Of a stretch of 64,000 nt of DNA, positions 7,928-16,923 are shown in pieces. The notes beneath the pieces are model-generated. The model did not search any database, was not told the origin of the DNA, and saw nothing but the letters and a program-made list of their open reading frames with translations. The position numbers and the translations under genes were made by a program. Each line of letters begins with the position of its first letter. Position 1 is the stretch's first letter. Where the stretch lies: assembly GCA_900764755.1 (NCBI GenBank), contig CAAFPE010000061.1, forward strand, positions 4,481 through 68,480, in the 5' to 3' direction. This DNA comes from an uncultured Oscillospiraceae bacterium. Lineage in GTDB: Bacteria; Bacillota; Clostridia; Oscillospirales; Oscillospiraceae.

Positions 7928-10615
7928 ATGAAAAAGCTGATGGTCCTGGATGGCAACTCCATTGTCAACCGGGCCTTTTATGGGGTGAGCCAGAATCTCA
8001 CCACCCGGACGGGACAGCCCACCAATGCGATCCTTGGATTTTTGAATATTTTGAATAAGCTTCTGGATGAGGAGCAGCCGGATGCCCTGTGTGTCACCTT
8101 TGACCGGAAGGCGCCCACCTTCCGGCATCTGGCCTATGAGGGCTATAAGGCCCAGAGGAAAGGGATGCCAGACGAGCTGGCCAGCCAGATGCCTCTTCTG
8201 AAAAAGGTGCTGGCGGCCATGAATATCCCCATGTATGAGCTGGACGGTTGGGAGGCCGATGATCTCATCGGTACCATCTCGGTGAAGGACGCCGCCGCCG
8301 GCTGGGCAACAGTGATCGTCACCGGGGACAAGGACTCCCTCCAGCTGGTCACTGACACCACCACCGTCAAGCTGGTGTCCACCCGCATGGGCCGCACCAC
8401 AACCAAGGATATGACCCCGGATGCCTTCCGGGAGCAGTACGGCTTCGACCCCATCCATATCGTGGACCTGAAGGCCCTGATGGGGGACAGTTCTGACAAT
8501 ATCCCCGGGGTCAAGGGGGTGGGGGAAAAGACCGCCATGGCTCTGGTCCAGCGGTATTGCTCCATCGACGCCCTGTATGCCGCCATGCCCGCCCCGGAGA
8601 TGGCTCCCGGCGTCCCGGCCAAGCCTGGCGTAGTGAAAAAGCTGGCAGAGGGGGAGGAAATGGCCAGGATGTCCTATGACCTGGCCACCATCCACACCGC
8701 CGCCCCCATCGACTTCACTCCGGAACAAAACCTGCGCCAGGAGGCGGACAACGACGCCCTGTACCAGCTGTTTCTGGACCTGGAGTTTGCCAAACTCATT
8801 GACAAATATGGACTCACCGCGCCTCAGGGCGGGAAGAAAAGCGCTGGGGAGGCATTCGACTGCTCCTGTGTCAGCGAGACGGTGGACAGCCGGGAGCGGA
8901 TGGAGGAGCTTCTGGACCTTTGGCGGGAGCGGGACTGGGTGAGTGTGCTGGCGCTTCCCTCCCTGGATGCGGTGTGCGTAGCGTGGGAGGAGCCGGAAGG
9001 AGAACACCGCGCCGCCCTGTTTTTTGCCGACAAGTGGGACTGCCACAACAACCTTCTGCGGACCCTGTTCTGTGACGGACGCATCCACAAGGCCGTACAC
9101 GGGCTGAAGGCCCTGTGGCGGACCCTGCTGGCGGAGGGGATTACCCCCGAAGGCTTCGGGTTTGATACCGAGGTGGCCGCTTATCTGCTGGCCCCCACTG
9201 ACGGAAGCTATGAATTGGAGAAGCTGGGACTCACCTATTTCAACTTCCAGCCTCCCAGGGCGGCCGACTATCTGGACGAGGGGGCCTTTGGCCCTCTGGC
9301 CGATCCGGCGGTCCCCGCTGCTGCCCTGACTGCCCACGCAGTTCTGATTGGAGCCCTGCGCGCCACCCTCACCAGGCGGATGGAGGAACTGGATTTATTT
9401 GAACTGTACCGGCAGATCGAGCTGCCCCTCTGCTCCGTGCTGGCTGAGATGGAGCGGGAGGGCGTGCTGGTGGACCGGGGCGCCCTGGTGCAGTTCGGAG
9501 AGATGCTGTCTGAACGGATCGGGCAGGTCCAGGCCAGGATTTATGCTCTGGCCGGAGAGGACACCTTCAACATCAATTCCACCCAGCAGCTGGGCCAGAT
9601 CCTCTTTGAGCGCCTGGGCCTGCCGCCGGTGAAAAAGACCAAAACAGGGTGGTCCACCAACGCGGAGGTGCTGGAGAAGCTGCGGGGACAGCACCCTATC
9701 ATTGAAGAGATCCTGGAGTACCGCCAGCTCACCAAGCTGAAATCCACCTATGCTGACGGTTTGGGCAAGGTGATCGCCCCCGACGGACGGATCCACACCT
9801 CATTTCAGAATACCGTGACCGCCACCGGGCGGCTCAGTTCCACGGAGCCGAACCTTCAAAATATTCCCGTCCGTACAGAGCTGGGGGCGGAGCTGCGGAA
9901 GATGTTCGTAGCCCCGGTGGGGAAGGTGCTGGTGGATGCAGACTACTCCCAGATCGAGCTGCGGCTGCTGGCCCATATCGCCGGGGACCAGGCTATGATC
10001 GACGGCTTCCGAAGCGGGGAGGACATCCATACCATCACTGCTGCCCAGGTGTTCGGTGTGGCGCGGTCGGAGGTCACCCCCCTCATGCGCCGCAGCGCCA
10101 AGGCGGTGAACTTCGGCATTGTGTACGGCATCTCCCCCTTCTCCCTGTCCCAGGACATTGGAGTCACAGTGGCCGAGGCTAAGGAGTATATGGACAAGTA
10201 TTTTGCCCACTACGCCGGGGTGCGGGCCTATATGGACGCGGTGGTGGAGCAGGCCAGGGAGCAGGGCTTTGTCTCCACCCTGTACGGACGCCGCCGCTGG
10301 GTGCCGGAACTGAAGTCCTCCAACTTCAACACCCGCTCCTTCGGCGAGCGGGTGGCCCTCAACGCTCCCATTCAGGGCACCGCGGCCGACATCATCAAGC
10401 TGGCCATGATCCGGGTGCGGGACCGCCTGAAGGCGGAGGGGCTGGAGGGCCGCCTGGTCCTTCAGGTCCACGATGAACTGATCGTGGAGTGCCCGGAATT
10501 GGAGGCGGAGGCGGTCTGTAAGCTGGTAGAGGAGGAGATGGAGGGGGTTGCCGCCCTGTCCGTCCCTCTGCTGGCGGAGACCCACGCGGGCCGCTCCTGG
10601 GCGGAGTCCCACTGA
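7928..10615 (+). CDS. polA: DNA polymerase I, 3'-5' exonuclease motifs absent
   Basis: This 895-residue polymerase functions in repair and Okazaki-fragment processing. Residues 1-290 form the 5' nuclease, with LMVLDGNSIVNRAFYG, TGDKDSLQLV and ALMGDSSDNIPGVKGVGEKTA. The central domain (about 310-490) has lost all three exonuclease carboxylate motifs: the usual DTE reads LPS, and the ExoII and ExoIII aspartates are also absent. This matches the proofreading-deficient Bacillus type. The polymerase domain is intact: VDADYSQIELR (motif A, about 670), RRSAKAVNFGIVYG (motif B, about 720) and QVHDELIVE (motif C, about 846). The start is the ATG at 7928, behind GGGAGGAGACC and the promoter at 7851-7879. 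Confidence 0.96.
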   Translation: MKKLMVLDGNSIVNRAFYGVSQNLTTRTGQPTNAILGFLNILNKLLDEEQPDALCVTFDRKAPTFRHLAYEGYKAQRKGMPDELASQMPLLKKVLAAMNIPMYELDGWEADDLIGTISVKDAAAGWATVIVTGDKDSLQLVTDTTTVKLVSTRMGRTTTKDMTPDAFREQYGFDPIHIVDLKALMGDSSDNIPGVKGVGEKTAMALVQRYCSIDALYAAMPAPEMAPGVPAKPGVVKKLAEGEEMARMSYDLATIHTAAPIDFTPEQNLRQEADNDALYQLFLDLEFAKLIDKYGLTAPQGGKKSAGEAFDCSCVSETVDSRERMEELLDLWRERDWVSVLALPSLDAVCVAWEEPEGEHRAALFFADKWDCHNNLLRTLFCDGRIHKAVHGLKALWRTLLAEGITPEGFGFDTEVAAYLLAPTDGSYELEKLGLTYFNFQPPRAADYLDEGAFGPLADPAVPAAALTAHAVLIGALRATLTRRMEELDLFELYRQIELPLCSVLAEMEREGVLVDRGALVQFGEMLSERIGQVQARIYALAGEDTFNINSTQQLGQILFERLGLPPVKKTKTGWSTNAEVLEKLRGQHPIIEEILEYRQLTKLKSTYADGLGKVIAPDGRIHTSFQNTVTATGRLSSTEPNLQNIPVRTELGAELRKMFVAPVGKVLVDADYSQIELRLLAHIAGDQAMIDGFRSGEDIHTITAAQVFGVARSEVTPLMRRSAKAVNFGIVYGISPFSLSQDIGVTVAEAKEYMDKYFAHYAGVRAYMDAVVEQAREQGFVSTLYGRRRWVPELKSSNFNTRSFGERVALNAPIQGTAADIIKLAMIRVRDRLKAEGLEGRLVLQVHDELIVECPELEAEAVCKLVEEEMEGVAALSVPLLAETHAGRSWAESH

Positions 10616-10631
10616 GCCTGTCATTAAGAGA

Positions 10632-10673
10632 ACAACACAGGGGCTCCGGAGTGATCCGGAGCCCCTGTGTTGT
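10632..10673. terminator. Bidirectional terminator between polA and the SLH gene
   Basis: A perfect 19-bp stem with a GTGA loop (arms 10632-10650 and 10655-10673) lies between the convergent genes. T/A-rich flanks are short, but the stem is very stable. Confidence 0.75.
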
Positions 10674-10693
10674 GAAAAATCCTGTGGTGCCGC

Positions 10694-11674
10694 TCAGATG
10701 GCGGTGTCGCTGCCCAGTTTCTGCTGCATCCGCAGGGCCATGATGAGACAGGCCTGCCGCTGGGCGGGGTCTTTTGGACCGAAGCGGCCGTCCTCATAGC
10801 CGGAGATGACGCCCTTAGAGGCTGCAAAGCATACGCTGTCCCTGGCCCAGGCGGAGATGGAGCCACGGTCAGAGAAGGGGGCGGTCTCCTGAGGCGGGAT
10901 GGCCCCGCCCAGCTTCCGGTAGACGGCGGAGAGCATGGTGGCCGCCTGCTCCCGGTTCAGCTGGGTCCCGGCGCCGAAGAAGGTGCTGCTCACGCCGGAG
11001 GTGAAGCCCATGGAGTAGGCCTTGAGTACCTCGGGGTCGGTGGTGTCGGTGAAGGGGTTGGTCCCTGTGAAGGCGGGGACGGTCTGGCCGCTCATGGCCT
11101 CATACAGGCGGACGGACAGGGCGGCGAACTGGGTGCGGGTGATGGGTTCCCGCAGGTCCTGTCCCTTCAGGTGGGATGGGAACAGGTCCTTGGCGATGGC
11201 CTCGTTGACCAGATTGGCTGCCCAGTCGTCCACCGGCTCGCCGGTGATGGTGACAGGCTGGACCTCGCCGGTGCTCTGGCCCTTGACCCAGATGCCCCGG
11301 TCCAGGGCGGCATTGGGCTCGGTCCCATTGGGGTCCATGGTGGAGATGTGGTAGATGTGGTCCCCGTCCCGGATGGTGAGCTGGCTCTGTCCAGAGAGCA
11401 TGGAGTCCAGGCTCCAGTGCTTCTCTGCCTCCTGATAGAGGAACACCTCCACCAGCAGCAGCCCATCCCCGGCGCTCTGGATTGCGGTCCCAACGGGGAC
11501 CAGGGTGACAGAGTGGGTCTCAGTTGCGGAGTAGGAGAAGGGCTCCGTGCCCAGGGGGTCCTGAGAAAGCTGATAGACGGCCTGATTGCTCTGAAGGGTG
11601 GCGGCCGCCGCTCCGGTGGCCAGCAGCCCGGACAGGAGCGCGGCGGAGAGCAGGATGGAGAAGATTTTTTTCAT
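10694..11674 (-). CDS. Exported SLH-domain protein
   Basis: This 326-residue protein starts with a signal peptide, MKKIFSILLSAALLSG, with likely cleavage after ATGAAAA (about 24). A beta-rich N-terminal region of about 120 residues has no recognised family. Three S-layer homology modules follow at about 150-325; the last is clearest, APFSDRGSISAWARDSV followed by GVISGYEDGRFGP. SLH modules bind cell-wall secondary polymers, so the protein is predicted to sit on the cell surface. The ATG at 11674 has GAAAGGAA upstream. A TTGTCT-17-TACAAT promoter lies at 11791-11819 (minus). Confidence 0.85.
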   Translation of the reverse strand: MKKIFSILLSAALLSGLLATGAAAATLQSNQAVYQLSQDPLGTEPFSYSATETHSVTLVPVGTAIQSAGDGLLLVEVFLYQEAEKHWSLDSMLSGQSQLTIRDGDHIYHISTMDPNGTEPNAALDRGIWVKGQSTGEVQPVTITGEPVDDWAANLVNEAIAKDLFPSHLKGQDLREPITRTQFAALSVRLYEAMSGQTVPAFTGTNPFTDTTDPEVLKAYSMGFTSGVSSTFFGAGTQLNREQAATMLSAVYRKLGGAIPPQETAPFSDRGSISAWARDSVCFAASKGVISGYEDGRFGPKDPAQRQACLIMALRMQQKLGSDTAI

Positions 11675-11732
11675 CAGGAATTCCTTTCTGGCGGGCGTGA
11701 GCCGCGGCTGGGCGCGGCCGGCGAAAGATGAC

Positions 11733-11761
11733 TTGTCAAAGGGGGACTGTCCGGATATAAT
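11733..11761 (+). promoter_or_regulatory. Promoter of rimI
   Basis: TTGTCA (11733-11738), 17 bp and TATAAT (11756-11761) give a leader of about 90 nt before rimI. It faces the SLH gene promoter, whose transcript overlaps it. Confidence 0.65.
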
Positions 11762-11790
11762 CAGAGGGACAGCATACCGATTGTCCATCC

Positions 11791-11819
11791 ATTGTACCGG
11801 ATTGCAGGGGAAAAGACAA
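11791..11819 (-). promoter_or_regulatory. Promoter of the SLH gene
   Basis: On the minus strand TTGTCT (11819-11814), 17 bp and TACAAT (11796-11791) lie upstream of the signal-peptide start at 11674. Confidence 0.6.
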
Positions 11820-11858
11820 GGCGGAAATTATTAAGAAATCTTGAAAAAAGGAGTTATT

Positions 11859-12311
11859 ATGGAATATACCATCGTGCCTATGGACCGCAGCCATGTCGGT
11901 CAGATCGCGGAGCTGGAGCGGGAGTGCTTCTCCACCCCGTGGAGCGAGGCTATGCTCACTGAGGCGCTTTTCGATACCCAGGCCAGCTTTATCGTGGCTG
12001 AGTCGGAGGATGGGGGACTGCTGGGCTACGCGGGCCTCCATGTGGTGCTGGATGAGGGCTACATCGACAACATCGCCGTGGAGCCAAACGCCCGCCGCCA
12101 CGGCGTGGCGGATGAGCTGCTGGATGTGTTCTGCCGGTTCGGCGCAGCCAATCTGGCCTTCCTTACATTGGAGGTGCGGGCCTCCAACGAACCGGCGATC
12201 GCCCTGTACCGCAAGCATGGCTTTGAGGAGGCGGGCCGTCGGAAAGACTATTACAGCAAGCCCAAAGAGGATGCGGTCATTATGACCAGAGACTTCAAAA
12301 AGTTGCGATAA
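11859..12311 (+). CDS. rimI: Ribosomal-protein-alanine N-acetyltransferase
   Basis: This 150-residue GNAT acetyltransferase matches RimI, which acetylates the N-terminus of ribosomal protein S18. ELERECFSTPWSEAMLTEAL (about 19-38) and IDNIAVEPNARRHGVADELL are diagnostic; the acetyl-CoA loop reads RRHGVA instead of the usual RxxGxG/A. FLTLEVRASNEPAIALYRKHGFEEAGRR ends the fold. The ATG at 11859 follows AAAAAGGAG. In many Firmicutes rimI sits next to tsaB/tsaD; here tsaD is 4.6 kb downstream. Confidence 0.88.
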   Translation: MEYTIVPMDRSHVGQIAELERECFSTPWSEAMLTEALFDTQASFIVAESEDGGLLGYAGLHVVLDEGYIDNIAVEPNARRHGVADELLDVFCRFGAANLAFLTLEVRASNEPAIALYRKHGFEEAGRRKDYYSKPKEDAVIMTRDFKKLR

Positions 12312-12337
12312 ATTAAAAATAGGACGAAATAAGTGAG

Positions 12338-12380
12338 ATCCCATCTGCCGCTGTTGGAAAACCGGCAGGTGGGATTTTTT
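12338..12380 (+). terminator. Terminator of rimI
   Basis: ATCCCATCTGCCG (12338-12350) pairs with CGGCAGGTGGGAT (12363-12375), with one wobble, and is followed by TTTTTT. Confidence 0.9.
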
Positions 12381-12425
12381 GTGTTGTCTAATGTGCAGAA
12401 AAATATTCGCGAAATATAATTTATG

Positions 12426-12454
12426 TTGACAAATATTCTTCGGTAAACTAAAAT
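12426..12454 (+). promoter_or_regulatory. Promoter of the RraA-aminotransferase-NhaC cluster
   Basis: TTGACA (12426-12431), 17 bp and TAAAAT (12449-12454), in a locally AT-rich stretch, 48 bp before the rraA-like ATG. Confidence 0.85.
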
Positions 12455-12502
12455 AAAGACAGTTCAACAACGACACGTTGGAGCAGAAAGAAGGAAAGAG
12501 AA

Positions 12503-13201
12503 ATGTCCATTGGAAATCGTGTGTTTTTGAAGCGTCCTATGCCCAGCCAGGAGCTGCTGGAGGGTTTTGCTGGTCTCCCTGCGGCCAACATTGCGGACAC
12601 CATGGGGCGTTCCTGCGCCATGAATCCCAGGATCCGGCTGATGAGCGGATTTCAGGGGATCATGGTGGGACCGGCCCTGACTGTCAAGGCGCGGGCGGGG
12701 GACAACCTGTTTCTCCATCAGGCCCTGGATATGGCCCAGCCGGGGGATGTCATCGTGGTGTCCAACGATGAGGACACCACCCGCTCTATCATGGGGGAGA
12801 TCATGTTCACCTATGCCAAGTACCAGAAGAAGCTGGGCGGGTTGGTGATCGACGGCCCGGTCCGGGACGTGGATGCCCTGCGGGAGATGGATCTGCCGGT
12901 GTACGCCACGGGCTCCACCCCCGGCGGCCCCCACAAGGAGGGGCCTGGAGAGGTCAATGTCCCCATCGCCTGCGGCGGCATCAGCGTTCACCCCGGCGAC
13001 ATCATCGTGGCGGACGCCGACGGGATCATCGTGGTGCCCCTGAAGGATGCTCCCGAGGTGCTGGAAGCGGCTAAAAAGTTCCATGAGCAGGACGCCGCCA
13101 AGGTGGAAGCGGCCCGGAACGGGACCTCCAACCGGGCCTGGGTGCGGAAGAAGCTGGAGGAGAAGAAAACGGAGTTTATTGACGGGATGTACGGGGAATA
13201 A
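12503..13201 (+). CDS. RraA-family aldolase/decarboxylase-like protein
   Basis: This 232-residue protein belongs to the RraA/HMG-aldolase superfamily, whose enzymes cleave 4-hydroxy-4-methyl-2-oxoglutarate or decarboxylate oxaloacetate; other members regulate RNase E. NIADTMGRSCAM, LGGLVIDGPVRDVDAL (with the substrate-binding Arg-Asp of DGPVRD at about 119) and VHPGDIIVADADGIIVVP are all present. That retains the catalytic residues and favours an enzyme over a pure RNase inhibitor. The ATG at 12503 follows AGAAGGAAAGAG. It is the first gene of a cluster with an aminotransferase and an NhaC-type transporter, which suggests catabolism of a hydroxylated dicarboxylic amino acid (inference). Confidence 0.85.
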   Translation: MSIGNRVFLKRPMPSQELLEGFAGLPAANIADTMGRSCAMNPRIRLMSGFQGIMVGPALTVKARAGDNLFLHQALDMAQPGDVIVVSNDEDTTRSIMGEIMFTYAKYQKKLGGLVIDGPVRDVDALREMDLPVYATGSTPGGPHKEGPGEVNVPIACGGISVHPGDIIVADADGIIVVPLKDAPEVLEAAKKFHEQDAAKVEAARNGTSNRAWVRKKLEEKKTEFIDGMYGE

Positions 13202-13264
13202 GCAGAGGATCCCATCAAATATTTCTTCGTTCAGGCAGAACATGATGGAAAGGAATCGTGAACT

Positions 13265-14461
13265 ATGGCAACCACACTTGCGGAACGCATGAGCAAATTC
13301 AGCGGCTCACCCACCTCGGCGCTGATCGCCAAGGTAGCGGAGCTGAAGCGTCAGGGAAAGGATATTATTTCTCTGAATGTGGGGGAACCTGATTTTGGGA
13401 CCCCCGACTACATCAAAGTAGCTGGCATGAAGGCCATCGCAGATAACTTTACAAAGTATACCCCTGGCAACGGGATCCTGGAACTGCGTCAGGAGATCGT
13501 GAAGAAGCTGAAAGAGGACAACGGCGTAGAGTATGCGCTGAACGAGGTGACCACGGCGGTGGGTGCCAAGCAGGCCATCGCCAGTACGATGATGGTGATC
13601 GCGGGCCCCGGGGATGAGGTCCTGCTGCCCATCCCCTGCTGGGTGAGTTATACAGAGATGATCCGTCTGGCCGGTGCGACGCCGGTGTTCGTTCCGGTGC
13701 GGGAGGACAACTATGAGCTGGATCTGGATGCCATTGAGCAGGCCATCACCCCCAGAACCAAGGCCATCATCATCTGCACGCCCAACAACCCCACCGGCGC
13801 AGTGTACGGGGAGGAGAGTCTGAGAAAGCTGGCGGCTCTGGCTGTGGAGCACGATTTCTTCATCGTGGCGGATGAGATCTATGAGAAGCTGGTCTATGAC
13901 GGAGCGAAGCACTTCAGCGTAGCTTCCATCTCTCAGGAGGTCAAGGACCGGACAGTCACAGTAAATGGCTTCTCCAAGGCATACGCCATGACCGGCTGGA
14001 GAATCGGCTATGCCGCCGCCCGGGCCGATGTGATTAAGGGGATCATGGCGGTGCAGAGCCAGACCACCTCCGCCACCAGCGCCATCTCACAGAAGGCGGC
14101 GGTGGAGGCACTGAGAGGTCCTCAGCACGACCTGGAGGTCATGGTGGAGGAGTTCAAGCGGCGTAAGGACTATGTGGTGGACCGGCTGAACAAGATCCCG
14201 GGGATCACCTGCCCCGATGTCAAGGGCGCATTTTATGTGTACCCCGATGTGCAGCCCTATCTGGGCAAGTCCTTTGGCGGCCAGAAGATCGAGACGGCAG
14301 TGGAGCTGTGTCAATATCTGCTGGACGAAGCCCTGATCTCCACGGTTCCCGGCGAGGCGTATAATGTTCCCGGCAAGATCCGAATTTCCTACTCCAATTC
14401 GATGGAGAACCTAGAGAAGGCGCTGGACCGGATGGAACAGGCACTGGCGGCGCTTCACTGA
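13265..14461 (+). CDS. Class I aminotransferase (aspartate aminotransferase type)
   Basis: This 398-residue PLP enzyme has the fold-type I aminotransferase motifs: SLNVGEPDFGTPD (about 37-49), PNNPTGAVY (about 172-180), DEIYEKLVYDG (about 204-214), and SKAYAMTGWRIGY (about 237-249) whose Lys is the expected PLP Schiff-base residue. Arg in GKIRISYSNS binds the substrate carboxylate. It is closest to subgroup I-beta aspartate/aromatic aminotransferases. The ATG at 13265 follows GGAAAGGAATCGTGAACT. It lies 63 bp after the RraA-like gene and 29 bp before nhaC. Confidence 0.9.
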   Translation: MATTLAERMSKFSGSPTSALIAKVAELKRQGKDIISLNVGEPDFGTPDYIKVAGMKAIADNFTKYTPGNGILELRQEIVKKLKEDNGVEYALNEVTTAVGAKQAIASTMMVIAGPGDEVLLPIPCWVSYTEMIRLAGATPVFVPVREDNYELDLDAIEQAITPRTKAIIICTPNNPTGAVYGEESLRKLAALAVEHDFFIVADEIYEKLVYDGAKHFSVASISQEVKDRTVTVNGFSKAYAMTGWRIGYAAARADVIKGIMAVQSQTTSATSAISQKAAVEALRGPQHDLEVMVEEFKRRKDYVVDRLNKIPGITCPDVKGAFYVYPDVQPYLGKSFGGQKIETAVELCQYLLDEALISTVPGEAYNVPGKIRISYSNSMENLEKALDRMEQALAALH

Positions 14462-14490
14462 GTAATAAGCTGGAAAGGAAGAGCGCAACA

Positions 14491-15840
14491 ATGGAGAAAA
14501 AGAAAGAGTATGCTGTCAGCTATTATGGCGGGCACGGCGTGGTCGTAGCGATTCTGGGTATTATGTATCTGCTCCTGGGCCGCGGAGGCGGAACCAAGAG
14601 CATGATGGTAGCGTTGTTCTTCTCGCTGGTTTTGGGACTGATCCTGGCGAAGGACCGCAAGGCTTATGGAGAAGAGATGCTGACAGGATTGCGGGAATCC
14701 ATGTTCTGTGTGATATGTGTGGCCTTTTTTATGGCTGGACTGCTGTCCTCCCTGCTTAAGACCAGCGGCCTGATTCAGGCGCTGATCTGGGTGGTAGCTG
14801 AGCTCCATGTCAATACTGGCTTCATCCCCGTGGTGGCATTTTTGATTTGTATTGTAATCTCTACTGCCTGCGGCACATCCACTGGTACTGTGACCGCCGT
14901 CTCAGCGGTGATGTGTCCTCTGGCAGGGGAACTGGGCATCGATATGGGCCTGATGTGCGGCGCGATCATCAGCGGCTCTATTTTCGGTGATAATCTCGCC
15001 CCGATCTCTGATACGACCATCGCCTCCTCCCAGACCCAGGGTGTCACCGTTCAGGAGGCTGTGCGGACCCGTCTGCCCTATTCCATGATCGTGGGTATTA
15101 TTTCCGGTATTCTCTACATTGTGATCGGCCTGACCCAGTCAACCGGAGGAAGCGCTGCCATTGAGGCAGATCCCTCCTCTGCCAAGTCTCTGGTATTCCT
15201 GCTGATCCCTGTGGTTCTGGTCCTGCTGATGTACAAGGGCTGGGGGCTGGTGTCTGCGTTGCTCCTCTCCAATGCGCTGGTCATTTGCTTCAGTCTGATT
15301 CTGGGTGTTTTGGATCCTGCTGTGCTGTTCAGCGATGACAGTCCGATCTCCGCCGGCATGGGCAGTATGGCCAATGTGGCGATTGTCTCCTGCCTGATCG
15401 TAATGATGATCCAAATCCCCACTAAGAGCGGCGCTATGGATGCCTTTGCCTCCTGGATCATCACCAAGTGCAAGACCATCCGCAGCGCGGAACTGATTGC
15501 ATACTTTATGGCGATCTTCGGTGTTGTGGCGACCCACAGCTCCACCAATACCATCATCTTCACCGGGCCCTTTGTACGGACCCTGATGGACGATTACAAG
15601 GACGAGGCCGACCACAGCCGCAGTGCGAATATTCTGGACGCCACTGCCTGCGGTATGAACGGACTGATCCCCCATGGCAATCCCGCGCTGGTCATCACCG
15701 GTGTGGCAACCGGTGTTGCGGGTGTTCCCGCGACCTTCTCCTTCCTCAACTTTGCTGGATACACCTTCCACTGCTGGGGCCTGCTGATTATTTTCCTGCT
15801 CAGCATTCTGACTGGCATCGGCAGAAAGAGAAAGAAGTAA
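14491..15840 (+). CDS. NhaC-family Na+/H+ antiporter
   Basis: This 449-residue polytopic membrane protein (about 11-12 helices) carries the NhaC family core: STACGTSTGTVTAVSAVMCP and SIFGDNLAPISDTTIASSQT (about 127-195), then VATHSSTNTIIFTGP and ACGMNGLIPHGNPA in the second half. Some family members exchange organic acids or amino acids (MleN malate/lactate, TyrP-like), so in this cluster it may import a substrate for the RraA-like and aminotransferase enzymes. The ATG at 14491 follows GGAAAGGAAGAG. It is probably the last gene of the metabolic unit before the RpiR regulator. Confidence 0.88.
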   Translation: MEKKKEYAVSYYGGHGVVVAILGIMYLLLGRGGGTKSMMVALFFSLVLGLILAKDRKAYGEEMLTGLRESMFCVICVAFFMAGLLSSLLKTSGLIQALIWVVAELHVNTGFIPVVAFLICIVISTACGTSTGTVTAVSAVMCPLAGELGIDMGLMCGAIISGSIFGDNLAPISDTTIASSQTQGVTVQEAVRTRLPYSMIVGIISGILYIVIGLTQSTGGSAAIEADPSSAKSLVFLLIPVVLVLLMYKGWGLVSALLLSNALVICFSLILGVLDPAVLFSDDSPISAGMGSMANVAIVSCLIVMMIQIPTKSGAMDAFASWIITKCKTIRSAELIAYFMAIFGVVATHSSTNTIIFTGPFVRTLMDDYKDEADHSRSANILDATACGMNGLIPHGNPALVITGVATGVAGVPATFSFLNFAGYTFHCWGLLIIFLLSILTGIGRKRKK

Positions 15841-15885
15841 GGAGCCTTCTGGCTGAGAATGGAATATGACCCTCGAGTTTATGAC

Positions 15886-15916
15886 GCGTAGCCGCACAAT
15901 ACAGGTGCGGCTGCGC
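15886..15916 (+). terminator. Hairpin after nhaC
   Basis: GCGTAGCCGCAC (15886-15897) pairs with GTGCGGCTGCGC (15905-15916), with one wobble. There is no T-tract behind it, so it may only attenuate read-through into the regulator gene. Confidence 0.45.
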
Positions 15917-16037
15917 GCCGTTATTCGCATGAAGAAAGGAAGTAATGTGAATTTCGATGGAAATATGCAAGGGAGATTGACCAGAGAAAAGGGGTGTGAT
16001 ATGCTTTTTGAAAACCAGTAGAATTGAGGCGGGAACG

Positions 16038-16895
16038 ATGGAAGATCTGGTACATAAAATTCAAAGCATGACGCTGACCCGGACAGATGCAGAGATCGCG
16101 GAATATATTTTGGCCCACCTTAGTACCATCGGGTTTCAGACTTCCACCACGATGGCAGAGGAGATCGGGGTGAGCGACACCTCGGTGATCCGCTTTATCC
16201 GAAAGCTGGGCTTCAAGGGCTATGCGGATTTCCGGAGTGAGATGAATGCCCGGACTGCCCGCCAGATCGACCGGGCCCAGCCGGATCTGAACCCTGGAGA
16301 GAAGTATCTCCGCACACTGGAGCACCTGGGATCCGACAGCCTGATCAGCGATGTGAGTCAGTACACCCTGAATAATCTGCGGAAAAGCTATGCCCAGCTG
16401 GATCAGGGCACGGTGGAACAGGTCGTGGACATTCTCCTGCGCAGCGACCGGAAGTATATTGCGGGCTTCCGGGGGACGGCCTGCTGTGCCCAGTATATGG
16501 CCAGCAAGCTCCTGTTCCTTACCCCCCATGTGGTGCCCATCCTCCACGCAGATGCTTCGGCGGTAGAAAATCTACTGGACATCACGGACCGGGACTGTCT
16601 GTTCCTGTACAGCTTCCCCCGGTATTCAGAGATCGCCCGACCCTTGCTGGAAATTGCCCGGGAGAGCGGTGCGAAGGTAATCTTGATGACGGACCGCCGA
16701 ACCAGTCCGCTGGCAAATAAAGCGGATGTGGTGCTCACGGCCCAGGTGGACGGCTTGGGCTTCACAAACTCCTATGTTGCACCGTTGAGCCTGTCTGAGG
16801 TCATTCTCCTGTCTGTGAGCGGGAGAAAGGATATGACGGACAGCAAGCGCTTCAACCGGATCGACAGCGTGATGGAGCGGGAAAAGCTGTATTGA
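16038..16895 (+). CDS. MurR/RpiR family transcriptional regulator
   Basis: This 285-residue protein has an N-terminal RpiR helix-turn-helix (about 1-75; TTMAEEIGVSDTSVIRFIRKLG followed by GYADFR) and a C-terminal SIS domain (about 110-245; FRGTACCAQYMASKLLFL and SFPRYSEIARPLLEIARESG). SIS domains bind sugar phosphates or related effectors. I chose the ATG at 16038, behind GAGGCGGGAACG; a GTG at 15996 has its RBS too close. It lies downstream of the RraA-aminotransferase-NhaC genes and is the obvious candidate regulator of them. tsaD follows 28 bp later. Confidence 0.87.
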   Translation: MEDLVHKIQSMTLTRTDAEIAEYILAHLSTIGFQTSTTMAEEIGVSDTSVIRFIRKLGFKGYADFRSEMNARTARQIDRAQPDLNPGEKYLRTLEHLGSDSLISDVSQYTLNNLRKSYAQLDQGTVEQVVDILLRSDRKYIAGFRGTACCAQYMASKLLFLTPHVVPILHADASAVENLLDITDRDCLFLYSFPRYSEIARPLLEIARESGAKVILMTDRRTSPLANKADVVLTAQVDGLGFTNSYVAPLSLSEVILLSVSGRKDMTDSKRFNRIDSVMEREKLY

Positions 16896-16923
16896 GGAAA
16901 ACCATTGGAAAGGGGAGCCTTTT

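Noticed and set aside
15996..16037. Upstream GTG start of the RpiR gene
   Set aside because: The AAGGGG before it is too close, and the extra residues are not part of the HTH domain; the ATG at 16038 has a well-spaced RBS.
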